DNA of 64,000 bases from Brachybacterium sillae (GTDB lineage Bacteria; Actinomycetota; Actinomycetes; Actinomycetales; Dermabacteraceae), in NCBI RefSeq assembly GCF_025028335.1, contig NZ_JAFEUW010000001.1:186001-250000 (forward strand), read 5' to 3'. The position numbers and the translations under genes are program-made. The notes under the pieces were generated by a model. The model was not told the origin of the DNA. It made no database searches and saw only the letters and a list, made by a program, of their open reading frames with translations. Positions 26,698 through 34,700 of the stretch are shown here, piece by piece (position 1 is the stretch's first letter; each line of letters opens with the position of its first letter).

Positions 26698-28388
26698 CCT
26701 CGTGTGCCTCTCCCCGTCGTGCGTCGTGGGCCGATGCCGCCTCGTCCGTCCGCGGCGGCGGACGCTCCGCGTGTGCTGCCGGCGCCGCTGCGCGGCACGG
26801 GCCGCCGCAGGAGCGTGGCCGCCAGCGCGGCCATCGCCCCCACCACGATACCCAGCGGGATCAGGCGATCCGCGAGCATCGCGGGGGTGTGACCGCTCAT
26901 GAGCGGGACGTCCGCGGCCACCGCCCCGGCCTCCCAGTGGTCCACGAAGGCCAGCTGCCGACCGTCGGGGGTGTAGATCGCGGATTCCCCGACGGTGGAG
27001 ACGTGCACGATGCTGCGTCCGCTGACGACCGCCATCACCCGCGCCTGCGCCAGCTGTTGGATCGACTCGTACGAATCACCGAACAGAGCATTGTTGGACT
27101 GCACGACGATCACCTCGGCGCCACCGTCGACGAGGTCCTGCACCAGCTCCTCGTAGGCGATCTCGAAGCAGATCAGCACGCCGATGGTCCGCCCCCGCAC
27201 CTGCATCAGCCCGGGCTCACTGCCGGCGCTCATGTCCACCGGCACCAGTTCCACCTTGTCGCTCAGGCGCCGGAAGACATCCCGTGCCGGGATGTACTCC
27301 CCGAACGGCACCGGATGGCGTTTGGCGTAGGAGTCGACGACGCGGCCGTCCGCGTCGTACTGCAGGGCGAGATTCCAGCGACGCTCCTGCGCATCGAGGG
27401 ACTGGGTGCCGACGATCAACGGAGCGCCGGCATCCCGCGCCCGCTGTGCGAGGGCGTCTCCCCGCGCGGTGTCCTGCCGGGGATCCCAGCCGACGGAGTC
27501 CTCCGGCCACACGATCAGATCCAGCGGCTCTCGGGCGTCGCGCGCCTCAGCGATCACCTGGTCGGTGACGTCGAGGTGGTGGGAGAAGGTGGTCTCCGGC
27601 ATCACCAGCTGCTGCGGCTCGATGGGATCCACGTTGCCCTGCACCCCGGCGATCCGCAGGCTCCCGGTGCGCTCCAGCGACGGATGCGGCACCAGCAGGC
27701 AGGCGAGCACCACAGCGATCACCGCCGACACCGGCCACAGTCCCCGCAACCGGTCGCCGCCCCGGACTCGCCCCAGCAGCGCGAACAGACCGAGCCCGAG
27801 CAGTTGACCGAGCAGGGCGACCACCACTCCGAGGCCGAAGACGCCCGTCCACGGGCCGAGGTTCAGCAACGGTGAGGCGGACTGTGAGAACGCGGCGATG
27901 CCCCAGGACAGGCCGCCCCACGGCACCGTGGAACGGAGCACCTCGACTGCGCCCCACAGCAGTGCCAGCATCAGCGCACTGACCAGACCAGGGCCGCGCC
28001 GGCGCAGCACCAGGTGGGCCAGGGCGGCGTACACCACCAGGTACAGGGCCTCGAACACCGCGAGGGCCACCCACGGGGTGGCCCCGGCGTACATGTTCGC
28101 CCACTCCGTGAGCGGCAGGAAGAACGCCAGACCGGCGACCACCCCGGCCGCCAGCGCGACCGGGGCGGTGCGAGTGTGCACGGCGAGGGTCAGCAGGGCG
28201 AGTCCGACGGGGAACAGCGCCCACAGCCCGTACGGGGGGAACGCCAGCAGCAGGCACAGCCCGGCGGCGAGGGCCGCCAGCAGTGCCGGCCCCGCCGGGG
28301 TCGTGGCGAAGCGGCCGCCCGGCGTGGGGGCAGGACGCTGCTCACGATGACGGCTGCGGGCATCCCGGCCGGTGACGCGGGAGGTCAT
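26694..28388 (-). CDS. lnt: Apolipoprotein N-acyltransferase Lnt
   Basis: 564 residues. About seven hydrophobic segments precede a nitrilase-like domain with the catalytic Glu in LIVWPEDSVGW, the RHPVPFGEYIPARDVF loop and the catalytic Cys in GVLICFEIAYEELV. Lnt N-acylates the lipid-modified cysteine of lipoproteins at the outer face of the membrane. A basic, Arg-rich C-terminal tail follows the last helix. It sits between the amidohydrolase-like gene and ppm1, overlapping both by 4 nt. Confidence 0.93.
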   Translation of the reverse strand: MTSRVTGRDARSRHREQRPAPTPGGRFATTPAGPALLAALAAGLCLLLAFPPYGLWALFPVGLALLTLAVHTRTAPVALAAGVVAGLAFFLPLTEWANMYAGATPWVALAVFEALYLVVYAALAHLVLRRRGPGLVSALMLALLWGAVEVLRSTVPWGGLSWGIAAFSQSASPLLNLGPWTGVFGLGVVVALLGQLLGLGLFALLGRVRGGDRLRGLWPVSAVIAVVLACLLVPHPSLERTGSLRIAGVQGNVDPIEPQQLVMPETTFSHHLDVTDQVIAEARDAREPLDLIVWPEDSVGWDPRQDTARGDALAQRARDAGAPLIVGTQSLDAQERRWNLALQYDADGRVVDSYAKRHPVPFGEYIPARDVFRRLSDKVELVPVDMSAGSEPGLMQVRGRTIGVLICFEIAYEELVQDLVDGGAEVIVVQSNNALFGDSYESIQQLAQARVMAVVSGRSIVHVSTVGESAIYTPDGRQLAFVDHWEAGAVAADVPLMSGHTPAMLADRLIPLGIVVGAMAALAATLLRRPVPRSGAGSTRGASAAADGRGGIGPRRTTGRGTRG

Positions 28389-29254
28389 CCGCGCTGTCCG
28401 GGGGTCGTCGCGTCCGGGCCGCCTGTCGACTCCGGCTGGGCATCGCTGCCGAGCAGGTCGTGCACGACGCGGCCGCGCACGACGGTGCGCAGCGCCGCCG
28501 GGGCGCCCTCGGTGAGGTCCGGCAGCATCGGGGTGCGGGATCGAGGGTCGGTGGACCAGGTCTGGATGCGCTCATCCTGCCCGCGGACGGTGAGATCCCA
28601 GGGCTCCCACACCACGAACGTCGCCTCGACCCCCGGCAGCAGCGAGCCCGGGTGGGCGCGGCCGCGCAGGCGCTGACCGGCGCGGCTGGCCGCGAGGAAC
28701 GCGGCGCGGTCGCTCAGGCGCTGGTCGGGATCCCCCTCGTGAGCGACGGCCCGCACCCACTCCCAGGGGCTGCGGGCGAGGTCCCCGCCAGAGCCCAGGG
28801 CGATCGGGACCCCCTGCCCGGCGAGGTCGAGGTAGGGCACGGGCTCACCCTGCAGAGGGGCGACCACCCGCATGCCCTCGTGGGTGCCGGGCTCCCACGG
28901 CAACCGGGCGATGATCCCGAGGCGGGCGTCCTCCGGCGTCGGATCCTCGGTGGTGACGCCTCCGGCGGTGCCGGCGCAGGCGTCGACGAACCCGGGGGTC
29001 ACAAGGCTGCCGGTCGCCTCCACCCGCGGCACCTCGGGGAACAGCACCGCGGCGGAGTCCTCGGGGCCGATCCACACGATGGTGCCGTCCTCCACCACCA
29101 CGGCGGAGGCCTCCGGGTCCTGCGTGGAGTACAGCACCACGCCGGTGTAGAGGACGGCCCCCGACCCCTCGGCGTCCCCGCCCGAACGGCCGCCCCCGGT
29201 GCCCGGCGCCTGCTGCGGCTGGTGCGGTCCCTGGGCGTGCGGGGTGCTGGTCAC
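28385..29254 (-). CDS. Short amidohydrolase-like protein lacking metal ligands
   Basis: 289 residues from GTG 29254, chosen for the upstream AGGGAGAGG; a longer frame would run into helY. After a disordered Gly/Gln-rich N-terminus the composite-domain strand VVVEDGTIVWIGPEDSAAVLF and VTPGFVDACAG appear; an active enzyme would carry HxH in place of ACAG. The C-terminal part has VPIALGSGGDLARSPWEWVRAV, where the usual metal-binding Asp is Gly, and FVVWEPWDLTVRGQ. Most of the TIM barrel is missing. It looks like a reduced amidohydrolase that has lost catalysis. Overlaps lnt by ATGA. Confidence 0.7.
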   Translation of the reverse strand: MTSTPHAQGPHQPQQAPGTGGGRSGGDAEGSGAVLYTGVVLYSTQDPEASAVVVEDGTIVWIGPEDSAAVLFPEVPRVEATGSLVTPGFVDACAGTAGGVTTEDPTPEDARLGIIARLPWEPGTHEGMRVVAPLQGEPVPYLDLAGQGVPIALGSGGDLARSPWEWVRAVAHEGDPDQRLSDRAAFLAASRAGQRLRGRAHPGSLLPGVEATFVVWEPWDLTVRGQDERIQTWSTDPRSRTPMLPDLTEGAPAALRTVVRGRVVHDLLGSDAQPESTGGPDATTPGQRG

Positions 29255-29316
29255 GGTGCTGGTCCTCTCCCTGGGGTGGTGACGGTCGGATGGGTTGTGA
29301 CGCGGTGAGGCGATGC

Positions 29317-32220
29317 CTAGCGGTCGATGTCCTGGGCGACGATACCGCGGCGCACCGCTTGCACGGCCTCCCGCGCGGCCGGGCCGATGTCCGGCAGTGC
29401 GGTGAGCTGTTCGAGCAGGTCGATCACCTGGCGGCAGTGACGCACGAAGTCCCCGGCGGGCAGGTCGCTGTCCCCGAGGGCCGCCGCGACGTGCAGGCCG
29501 CGGGCCCAACGGTGGATGATCGCTGACAGTCCCGGGTCGGGCGGATCGGTCGGCTCCAGGCCGTGCCGCACCTCGGCGGCGTGCAGGGCCTCAGCCCGCT
29601 GCAGGGTGCGATCCAGGGCCCGGGCGACGGCCGGGTCGGGCGGCAGCTCGGCGGCGCCGCGTTCGTCACGGCGGGGTTCGTGGATGGCGGCGGACACCAC
29701 GGCGGCCAGCCCCGGGGCATCGAGGCCGGCCCAGTCGCCGTGCTCCAGGCACTCGGAGATCAGCAGGTCGCGTTCGGAGAACAGATGCCGCAGCCGCAGT
29801 CCGCGCTCGGTCGGCACCAGGTCCTCCCCCTCCCGCTGCAGGTGGCCGAGCTCGACGAGCAGGCCGCACAGCCGGTCGAAGCGCCGCGCCAGACTGGAGG
29901 TGCGCCCCTCGATGCGGTGCTGCAGGTGCCGCAGCTCCTTGCGGGTGGATTCCTCGCGGCGGATCCACCGCAGGTGCTGCTCCAGGTCCGGGCAGGAATG
30001 CACGGGGTGCTCCCGCAGGGCGGCCCGCAGCTGCTGCAGCTCCGGGTCCTCCGCAGCGGTCGAGGGGGTTCGCTCGGCGCGGCGCCGCACCTCGCGGCGG
30101 GGGTCGTCGTCATGCCCCGCGAGGCGCTGCCGCAGAGCGGAGGCGGTGTCGCGGCGGACCTTGGCGCTGCCCAACCGATCCGGCCGTGGCAGCCGCATCT
30201 GGTCGATGACCGCCGGCGGGGAGGGGACGTCCGCGGGCATCACGGTCCGCAGTCGTCCCTGCACGTCGAGCAGCGTGACCCGTGGCCCGTGCAGCACCGC
30301 CTTGTCGACGTCGATCACCACGCCGTACCCCTGACGCTTCCCCCCGGGCAGGGCCACGATCTCGCCGCGACGCAGGGATCGCAGGGCGGCGCCGGTGCGG
30401 TCGCGGTCCTGCTGGGCGCGGCGGCGCGACAGTTCCTTCTCCCGCTGGGCGATGCGGTCCCGTAGCTGCGCGTACTCGTGGGCGTCACCGCGGTCGCAGT
30501 GCACGGCGGAGGCATAGTCAGCGGCGGTGTCCTCTAGCTCCCGGGCACGGCGGGCGAGCCCCACCACGGAGCGGTCCGACTGGAACTGCGCGAAGCTCAT
30601 CTCGAGGATCTCCCGGGCGCGGGAGGCGTCGACGCGGCCCAGCAGATTGACGGCCATATTGGCGGTGGGCCGGAAGGCGGAGCGCAGCGGGTAGGTGCGC
30701 CTCGAGGCAAGGGACGCGACCGCCTCCGGATCGAACCCGGGGCCGGCGACGACCACCGCATGCCCCTCGGTGTCGATGCCGCGGCGACCGGCCCGGCCCG
30801 TCAGCTGCGTGTACTCCCCGGGGGTGAGGTCCGCGTGCTCGACGCCGTTGAACTTCACGAGCCGCTCGAGCACCACGGACCGGGCCGGCATGTTGATGCC
30901 CAGGGCGAGGGTCTCGGTGGCGAACACGGCCTTGATCAGGCCCTCGGCGAACAGCTCCTCCACCACGCTCTTCAGCAGCGGCAGCATGCCGGCGTGGTGG
31001 GCGGCCAGCCCCGCCATGGCGGAGGCGCGGAAGGCGGGGATCCCGAGGACGTCCTCGTCCTCGACGCCGATCACCGCCAGGCGTTCATCGAGCACCGCCC
31101 GGATGGTCCGACGCTCCTGCGGGGTGGTCAGTTCCAGGCGGGCCTGGCGGCACTGCGCGACGGCCTTCTCGCACCCACTGCGGGAGAAGATGAACACGAT
31201 CGCCGGGAGCAGCGCCTCACGGTCCAGGTGGCGCAGCAGGTCGGTGCGGCGCACCGGGCGGATCGCGCCGGCTCCCCCGCCGGATCGGTATCCGCCGTGG
31301 CCCCCGCGGTGGGAATCCCGGTGCCCGCCATGCCGACCGGGGTCCGGTGCTCGGTGGCCGCCGCGGGGCCGATGCGCGCCTCCGGTGCCGGAGCGGTCAC
31401 GGCGGCCACGTCCGCGGCCCCGGGGGCCGTGCGAGGACGGGACGGTGTCGAGGGCGGCCCGGCGTCGGTCCAGCAGCACCGGGTTGATCTCCCGGTCCCC
31501 GCGGGATCCGGGGCCGTGCAGCACGACCGGGTCACCGTCCTCGTCGACGAACAGGTCGAGGATCTCGTCGTCGATCGCGACGTGCTGCCACAGGGGCACC
31601 GGGCGGGTCTCGGAGACGATGGTGTCGGTCTCGCCACGGACCTCCTGCAGCCAGGCCCCGAACTCCTCGGCGTTGGAGACCGTCGCCGACAGCGCCACCA
31701 GGCGCACCTCCGGAGGCAGATGCAGGATGACCTCCTCCCACACCGGCCCGCGCAGCCGGTCGGCGAGGTAGTGGACCTCGTCCATCACCACGTGGCCGAG
31801 GCCCTCGAGGGTGTCGGACCCGGCGTACAGCATGTTCCGCAGCACCTCGGTGGTCATCACCACCACGGGGGCGTCGGGACGCACCGAGAGGTCACCGGTG
31901 AGCAGCCCCACCTGCTCCGCACCCAGCCAGCGGCTGAGTTCGGCGTGCTTCTGGTTCGACAGGGCCTTGATCGGTGCCGTGTAGAACACCTTCTTCCCGG
32001 CCGTCAGCGCCAGGTGCACGGCGAACTCCCCGACCACCGTCTTCCCGGCGCCGGTGGGGGCCGCGACCAGCACCGACCGGCCCTCCTGCAGGGCCTCGCA
32101 GGCCCGCAGCTGGAAGGGGTCGAGCTCGAAGGGGAACCGCTGTCGGAAGGACGCCAGCGGGGTGCCGGCGCGGCGCTTCTCCCGCTGCCAGGCGGCGTAG
32201 GCCTCCGACGGTGAGGTCAT
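29317..32220 (-). CDS. helY: Ski2/Mtr4-like DEAD/DEAH-box RNA helicase HelY
   Basis: 967 residues. Walker A AAPTGAGKT lies at residues 53-61 and the DEVH box in VVMDEVHYLADRLRG near 146; SATVSNAEEFGAWL (motif III) and ALGINMPARSVVLERLVKFNG with QLTGRAGRRGID (motifs V-VI) follow, then a long C-terminal helical region. This is the actinobacterial HelY family. Between the two RecA folds (about residues 260-318, nt 31265-31440) is an insertion rich in Arg, Gly and His that looks disordered. Start overlaps the dagK stop as ATGA. Confidence 0.92.
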   Translation of the reverse strand: MTSPSEAYAAWQREKRRAGTPLASFRQRFPFELDPFQLRACEALQEGRSVLVAAPTGAGKTVVGEFAVHLALTAGKKVFYTAPIKALSNQKHAELSRWLGAEQVGLLTGDLSVRPDAPVVVMTTEVLRNMLYAGSDTLEGLGHVVMDEVHYLADRLRGPVWEEVILHLPPEVRLVALSATVSNAEEFGAWLQEVRGETDTIVSETRPVPLWQHVAIDDEILDLFVDEDGDPVVLHGPGSRGDREINPVLLDRRRAALDTVPSSHGPRGRGRGRRDRSGTGGAHRPRGGHRAPDPGRHGGHRDSHRGGHGGYRSGGGAGAIRPVRRTDLLRHLDREALLPAIVFIFSRSGCEKAVAQCRQARLELTTPQERRTIRAVLDERLAVIGVEDEDVLGIPAFRASAMAGLAAHHAGMLPLLKSVVEELFAEGLIKAVFATETLALGINMPARSVVLERLVKFNGVEHADLTPGEYTQLTGRAGRRGIDTEGHAVVVAGPGFDPEAVASLASRRTYPLRSAFRPTANMAVNLLGRVDASRAREILEMSFAQFQSDRSVVGLARRARELEDTAADYASAVHCDRGDAHEYAQLRDRIAQREKELSRRRAQQDRDRTGAALRSLRRGEIVALPGGKRQGYGVVIDVDKAVLHGPRVTLLDVQGRLRTVMPADVPSPPAVIDQMRLPRPDRLGSAKVRRDTASALRQRLAGHDDDPRREVRRRAERTPSTAAEDPELQQLRAALREHPVHSCPDLEQHLRWIRREESTRKELRHLQHRIEGRTSSLARRFDRLCGLLVELGHLQREGEDLVPTERGLRLRHLFSERDLLISECLEHGDWAGLDAPGLAAVVSAAIHEPRRDERGAAELPPDPAVARALDRTLQRAEALHAAEVRHGLEPTDPPDPGLSAIIHRWARGLHVAAALGDSDLPAGDFVRHCRQVIDLLEQLTALPDIGPAAREAVQAVRRGIVAQDIDR

Positions 32221-33164
32221 CGGTCGTTCGCTCCCATGCTCGGGGCCAGGGTCAGCACCCGCACCACCCCCGGCAGCACCCGCACCTGCACCGGCAGCAG
32301 GGCCCGGCCCTCACCGTCGGAGTGGGCGCGCAGCATGCGGGTGTCCCGCAGCTCCACGGTGAGCTCGTGGACAGGCTCGACGTGGAACCCCTCCACCCCG
32401 GTGTGGGCGCCCCGGAAGACCCGTCGCAGGTTGCGGGCGAGGACGCGTTTGCGGGCGGTGGTGACGGTGACCAGTTCGGCCACCCCGTCATCGGGCCGGG
32501 ACTGCGGGGACAGTCGCATGCCCCCACCGAACATGCCGGTGTTGGTGACGGTCAGGACGGTCGCATCGACATCCCGGGGTTCCTGGCCGTCGACGGTGAG
32601 GCGGAACGGGATCGGCGTGAAGTGCGGCAGCTCCCGCAGCGCGGCGACGGCGTAGCGGGTGCGGGGGCCGCGTCGGGAGGCGTTCGCCCGGGCGTTGACC
32701 ATGGCGTCGAACCCGAGGGCCACACTGCCGAGGGCGAGCGACCGGTGCGGCGGGACGTCCTCGTCGAGGGAGGTCATCTCCAGGGCGTCGACGGTGACCA
32801 CCGGACGCGACAGGGAGCGCAGCAGATGCTTCACCGCCGCCTCGGGCGAGTCCGTCGGGATGCCGAGGGCGCGGGCGAAATCGTTGCCGGAACCGGCGGG
32901 GACGACACCCAGCCGCACCGGGGTTCCCGCGACCAGTTCGGCGCCGAGGGAGACGGTGCCGTCACCGCCGACGACGACCAGTGCGGTGAGGGTGTCGAGC
33001 ACCTGCTGGGCCCGGGCCCGGGCCACGTGCACGCTGGAACCGGAGACCTCGACCACGGAGATGCCCGCGAGGCGCAGCAGATGCGCCACCTGTCGGCCGG
33101 TGCGTTGGGCGCTCCCGCGCGCTGCGGAGGGATTGACGAGCAGGCCGACGCGAAGTCGGCTCAC
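32217..33164 (-). CDS. Diacylglycerol/lipid kinase family protein
   Basis: 315 residues. It has the DAGK catalytic signature VVVGGDGTVSLGAELVAGTPVRLGVVPAGSGNDFARALG, an N-terminal LLVNPSAARGSAQR motif, and the two-domain layout of YegS/DgkB-like kinases, with GMFGGGMRLSPQSRPDDGVAEL in the C-terminal domain. It should phosphorylate diacylglycerol or a related lipid and recycle it into phospholipid synthesis. GTG start overlaps the tatC stop. Confidence 0.88.
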   Translation of the reverse strand: MSRLRVGLLVNPSAARGSAQRTGRQVAHLLRLAGISVVEVSGSSVHVARARAQQVLDTLTALVVVGGDGTVSLGAELVAGTPVRLGVVPAGSGNDFARALGIPTDSPEAAVKHLLRSLSRPVVTVDALEMTSLDEDVPPHRSLALGSVALGFDAMVNARANASRRGPRTRYAVAALRELPHFTPIPFRLTVDGQEPRDVDATVLTVTNTGMFGGGMRLSPQSRPDDGVAELVTVTTARKRVLARNLRRVFRGAHTGVEGFHVEPVHELTVELRDTRMLRAHSDGEGRALLPVQVRVLPGVVRVLTLAPSMGANDR

Positions 33165-34066
33165 CGCTCCTCCGCCCGGTCCCGCAGGTCGCGATCCAGG
33201 GCATCGCCGCGGAGGCTGTCGAGACGTTCCGGGGCGTCGATGGCCTCGGGGGCGTCATCGATCACGCTGGCCTCGTCGTCGTCGAGGTCCTCGCCCTCGC
33301 GGATGCCGCGGCGGCGATCGTTCCAGATCGAGATGCCGACGGCGATGAAGTACAGGGCCACCATCGGGATCGTCATGAAAATCATGGTGAACGGGTCGGG
33401 CGTCGGCACCATGATCGCGGTGAACAGGAAGCAGACGAAGACCACCCAGCGCCACGCCTTCAGCATGGATCGACCCGTGATGAGCCCGAGGAAGTTCAGC
33501 AGCACCAGCACCACGGGCATCACGAAGGCGATGCCGAAGGCCAGCATGGTCTTCACGAACAGCTGCAGGTACTTGTTGATGTCGATGTTCTGGACGGTCT
33601 GCCCGTCGGGTGCGAAACCGAGCAGCAACGGCACGGCCTTGTCCATCACCCAGTACCCGGCCAGCAGGCCGACGATGAACAGGAACACCGCCGGGAAGAA
33701 GAAGCCGAGCGCGTAGCGCCGTTCGTGCTTGTGCAGGCCGGGCATGATGAACGCCCAGGCCTGGTAGAGGATGATCGGCGCCGCGAGGATCAGCCCGACG
33801 TAGGCGGAGACCCGCAGCTGGACGTCGAGCGGGGAGCCGACGGTGCCGAGGTTGATGTAGGCGGTGACGCCGTCGGCACGGGCCCGCTGGAAGGGCTGGT
33901 CGATGAACGCGAAGATCTGGTCGTAGAACACCCAGCCGACGATGCTCATCAGCAGCACCGAGAGGGCACAGATGAGCATGCGGTTGCGCAGCTCCACCAG
34001 GTGCTCGCCCAGGGACATACGGCCCTCGGGGTCCTTCACCTTCTTCGGCTTCTTCTCACGCGCCAC
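33161..34066 (-). CDS. tatC: Sec-independent protein translocase TatC
   Basis: About 301 residues with six membrane helices. Conserved marks are MSLGEHLVELRNRM at the N-terminus (with the Glu that contacts the twin-arginine signal), FYDQIFAFIDQPF, and the six-helix core with LLAGYWVMDKAVPLL and MIFMTIPMVALYFIAVGISIW. The tail is acidic. GTG 34066 is preferred for the GTGAGGG upstream; GTG 34078 is possible. It forms the Tat receptor with TatA, whose gene precedes it on the same strand. Confidence 0.95.
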   Translation of the reverse strand: MAREKKPKKVKDPEGRMSLGEHLVELRNRMLICALSVLLMSIVGWVFYDQIFAFIDQPFQRARADGVTAYINLGTVGSPLDVQLRVSAYVGLILAAPIILYQAWAFIMPGLHKHERRYALGFFFPAVFLFIVGLLAGYWVMDKAVPLLLGFAPDGQTVQNIDINKYLQLFVKTMLAFGIAFVMPVVLVLLNFLGLITGRSMLKAWRWVVFVCFLFTAIMVPTPDPFTMIFMTIPMVALYFIAVGISIWNDRRRGIREGEDLDDDEASVIDDAPEAIDAPERLDSLRGDALDRDLRDRAEER

Positions 34067-34209
34067 GTGCGCCCTCACCCTTCGTGCGCGAGGGCCCGGA
34101 CGATCTCGCCCGGACCCTCGCCTCCCGTCAGTTCTGTCGACGCGGCCCAGCGGCCGCTCCCCCGGGCACCGTCACCCGCTGCGGGGACCTGTGCTCGGGG
34201 ACCGTGCCG

Positions 34210-34605
34210 TCAGTCGCGGCGGTAGCCGTCGTCCTCGCGCACCCGCGCGGGCTCGCGGTACGTCTCGCGCTCGCGCACCTCGTAGCTGCGGTCCCGCAGA
34301 TCCTCGTCACGGTCCCGCACGTCGTACTCGCGGTCGCGGCGGTCGCGCACGTCGTATTCGCGGGTCCGCACGACATCGCGCTCATCGACGTCGCGGTCGC
34401 GGCGGCGCGGGCGCTCGTCGCGGTAGTCGGCCTCGTCGTCCTCGTCGCGGCGGCGGTCGTCAGCACGCAGCTCCTCGACCTCGCTCTTGAAGATGCGCAT
34501 CGACTTGCCCAGGTTCCGGGCGAGACTCGGCAGCTTGCCCGCGCCGAAGAGCAGCAGCACCACCAGCACGAGAACGACCCAGTGCCACGGCTTCATCGCA
34601 CCCAT
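34210..34605 (-). CDS. tatA: TatA with long charged repeat tail
   Basis: 131 residues. The N-terminal helix [40 protein letters not shown] is a TatA/E hallmark, with FGAGKLP at the hinge. Beyond the amphipathic helix is a tail of about 80 residues made almost wholly of Arg, Asp, Glu and Tyr, with the element REYDVRDR repeated. TatA forms the pore of the Tat translocase. The ATG follows AAAGGACCTGCAC. It heads the operon with tatC. Confidence 0.92.
   Translation of the reverse strand: MGAMKPWHWVVLVLVVLLLFGAGKLPSLARNLGKSMRIFKSEVEELRADDRRRDEDDEADYRDERPRRRDRDVDERDVVRTREYDVRDRRDREYDVRDRDEDLRDRSYEVRERETYREPARVREDDGYRRD
34260..34440 (-). repeat. Low-complexity RD/RE-coding repeat in tatA
   Basis: Short repeats built on cgc/cgg-gac/gag codons (for example (g/c)gcgacgtcgcggtcgcgg on the plus strand) encode an alternating basic-acidic tail. 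Confidence 0.6.
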
Positions 34606-34700
34606 GTGCAGGTCCTTTCCTCAGGGCCGCCGTTCGCGGCCGGTCCATCGTCCCATAATCCGGGTCGGCGTCCGATGAGAACATGCGGAGCCGGACCTGA

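Noticed and set aside
34000-34500. Arg/Asp repeats in tatA as a CRISPR-like or intergenic repeat
   Set aside because: The repeats are in frame within tatA and encode its tail; units are too irregular for a CRISPR array.
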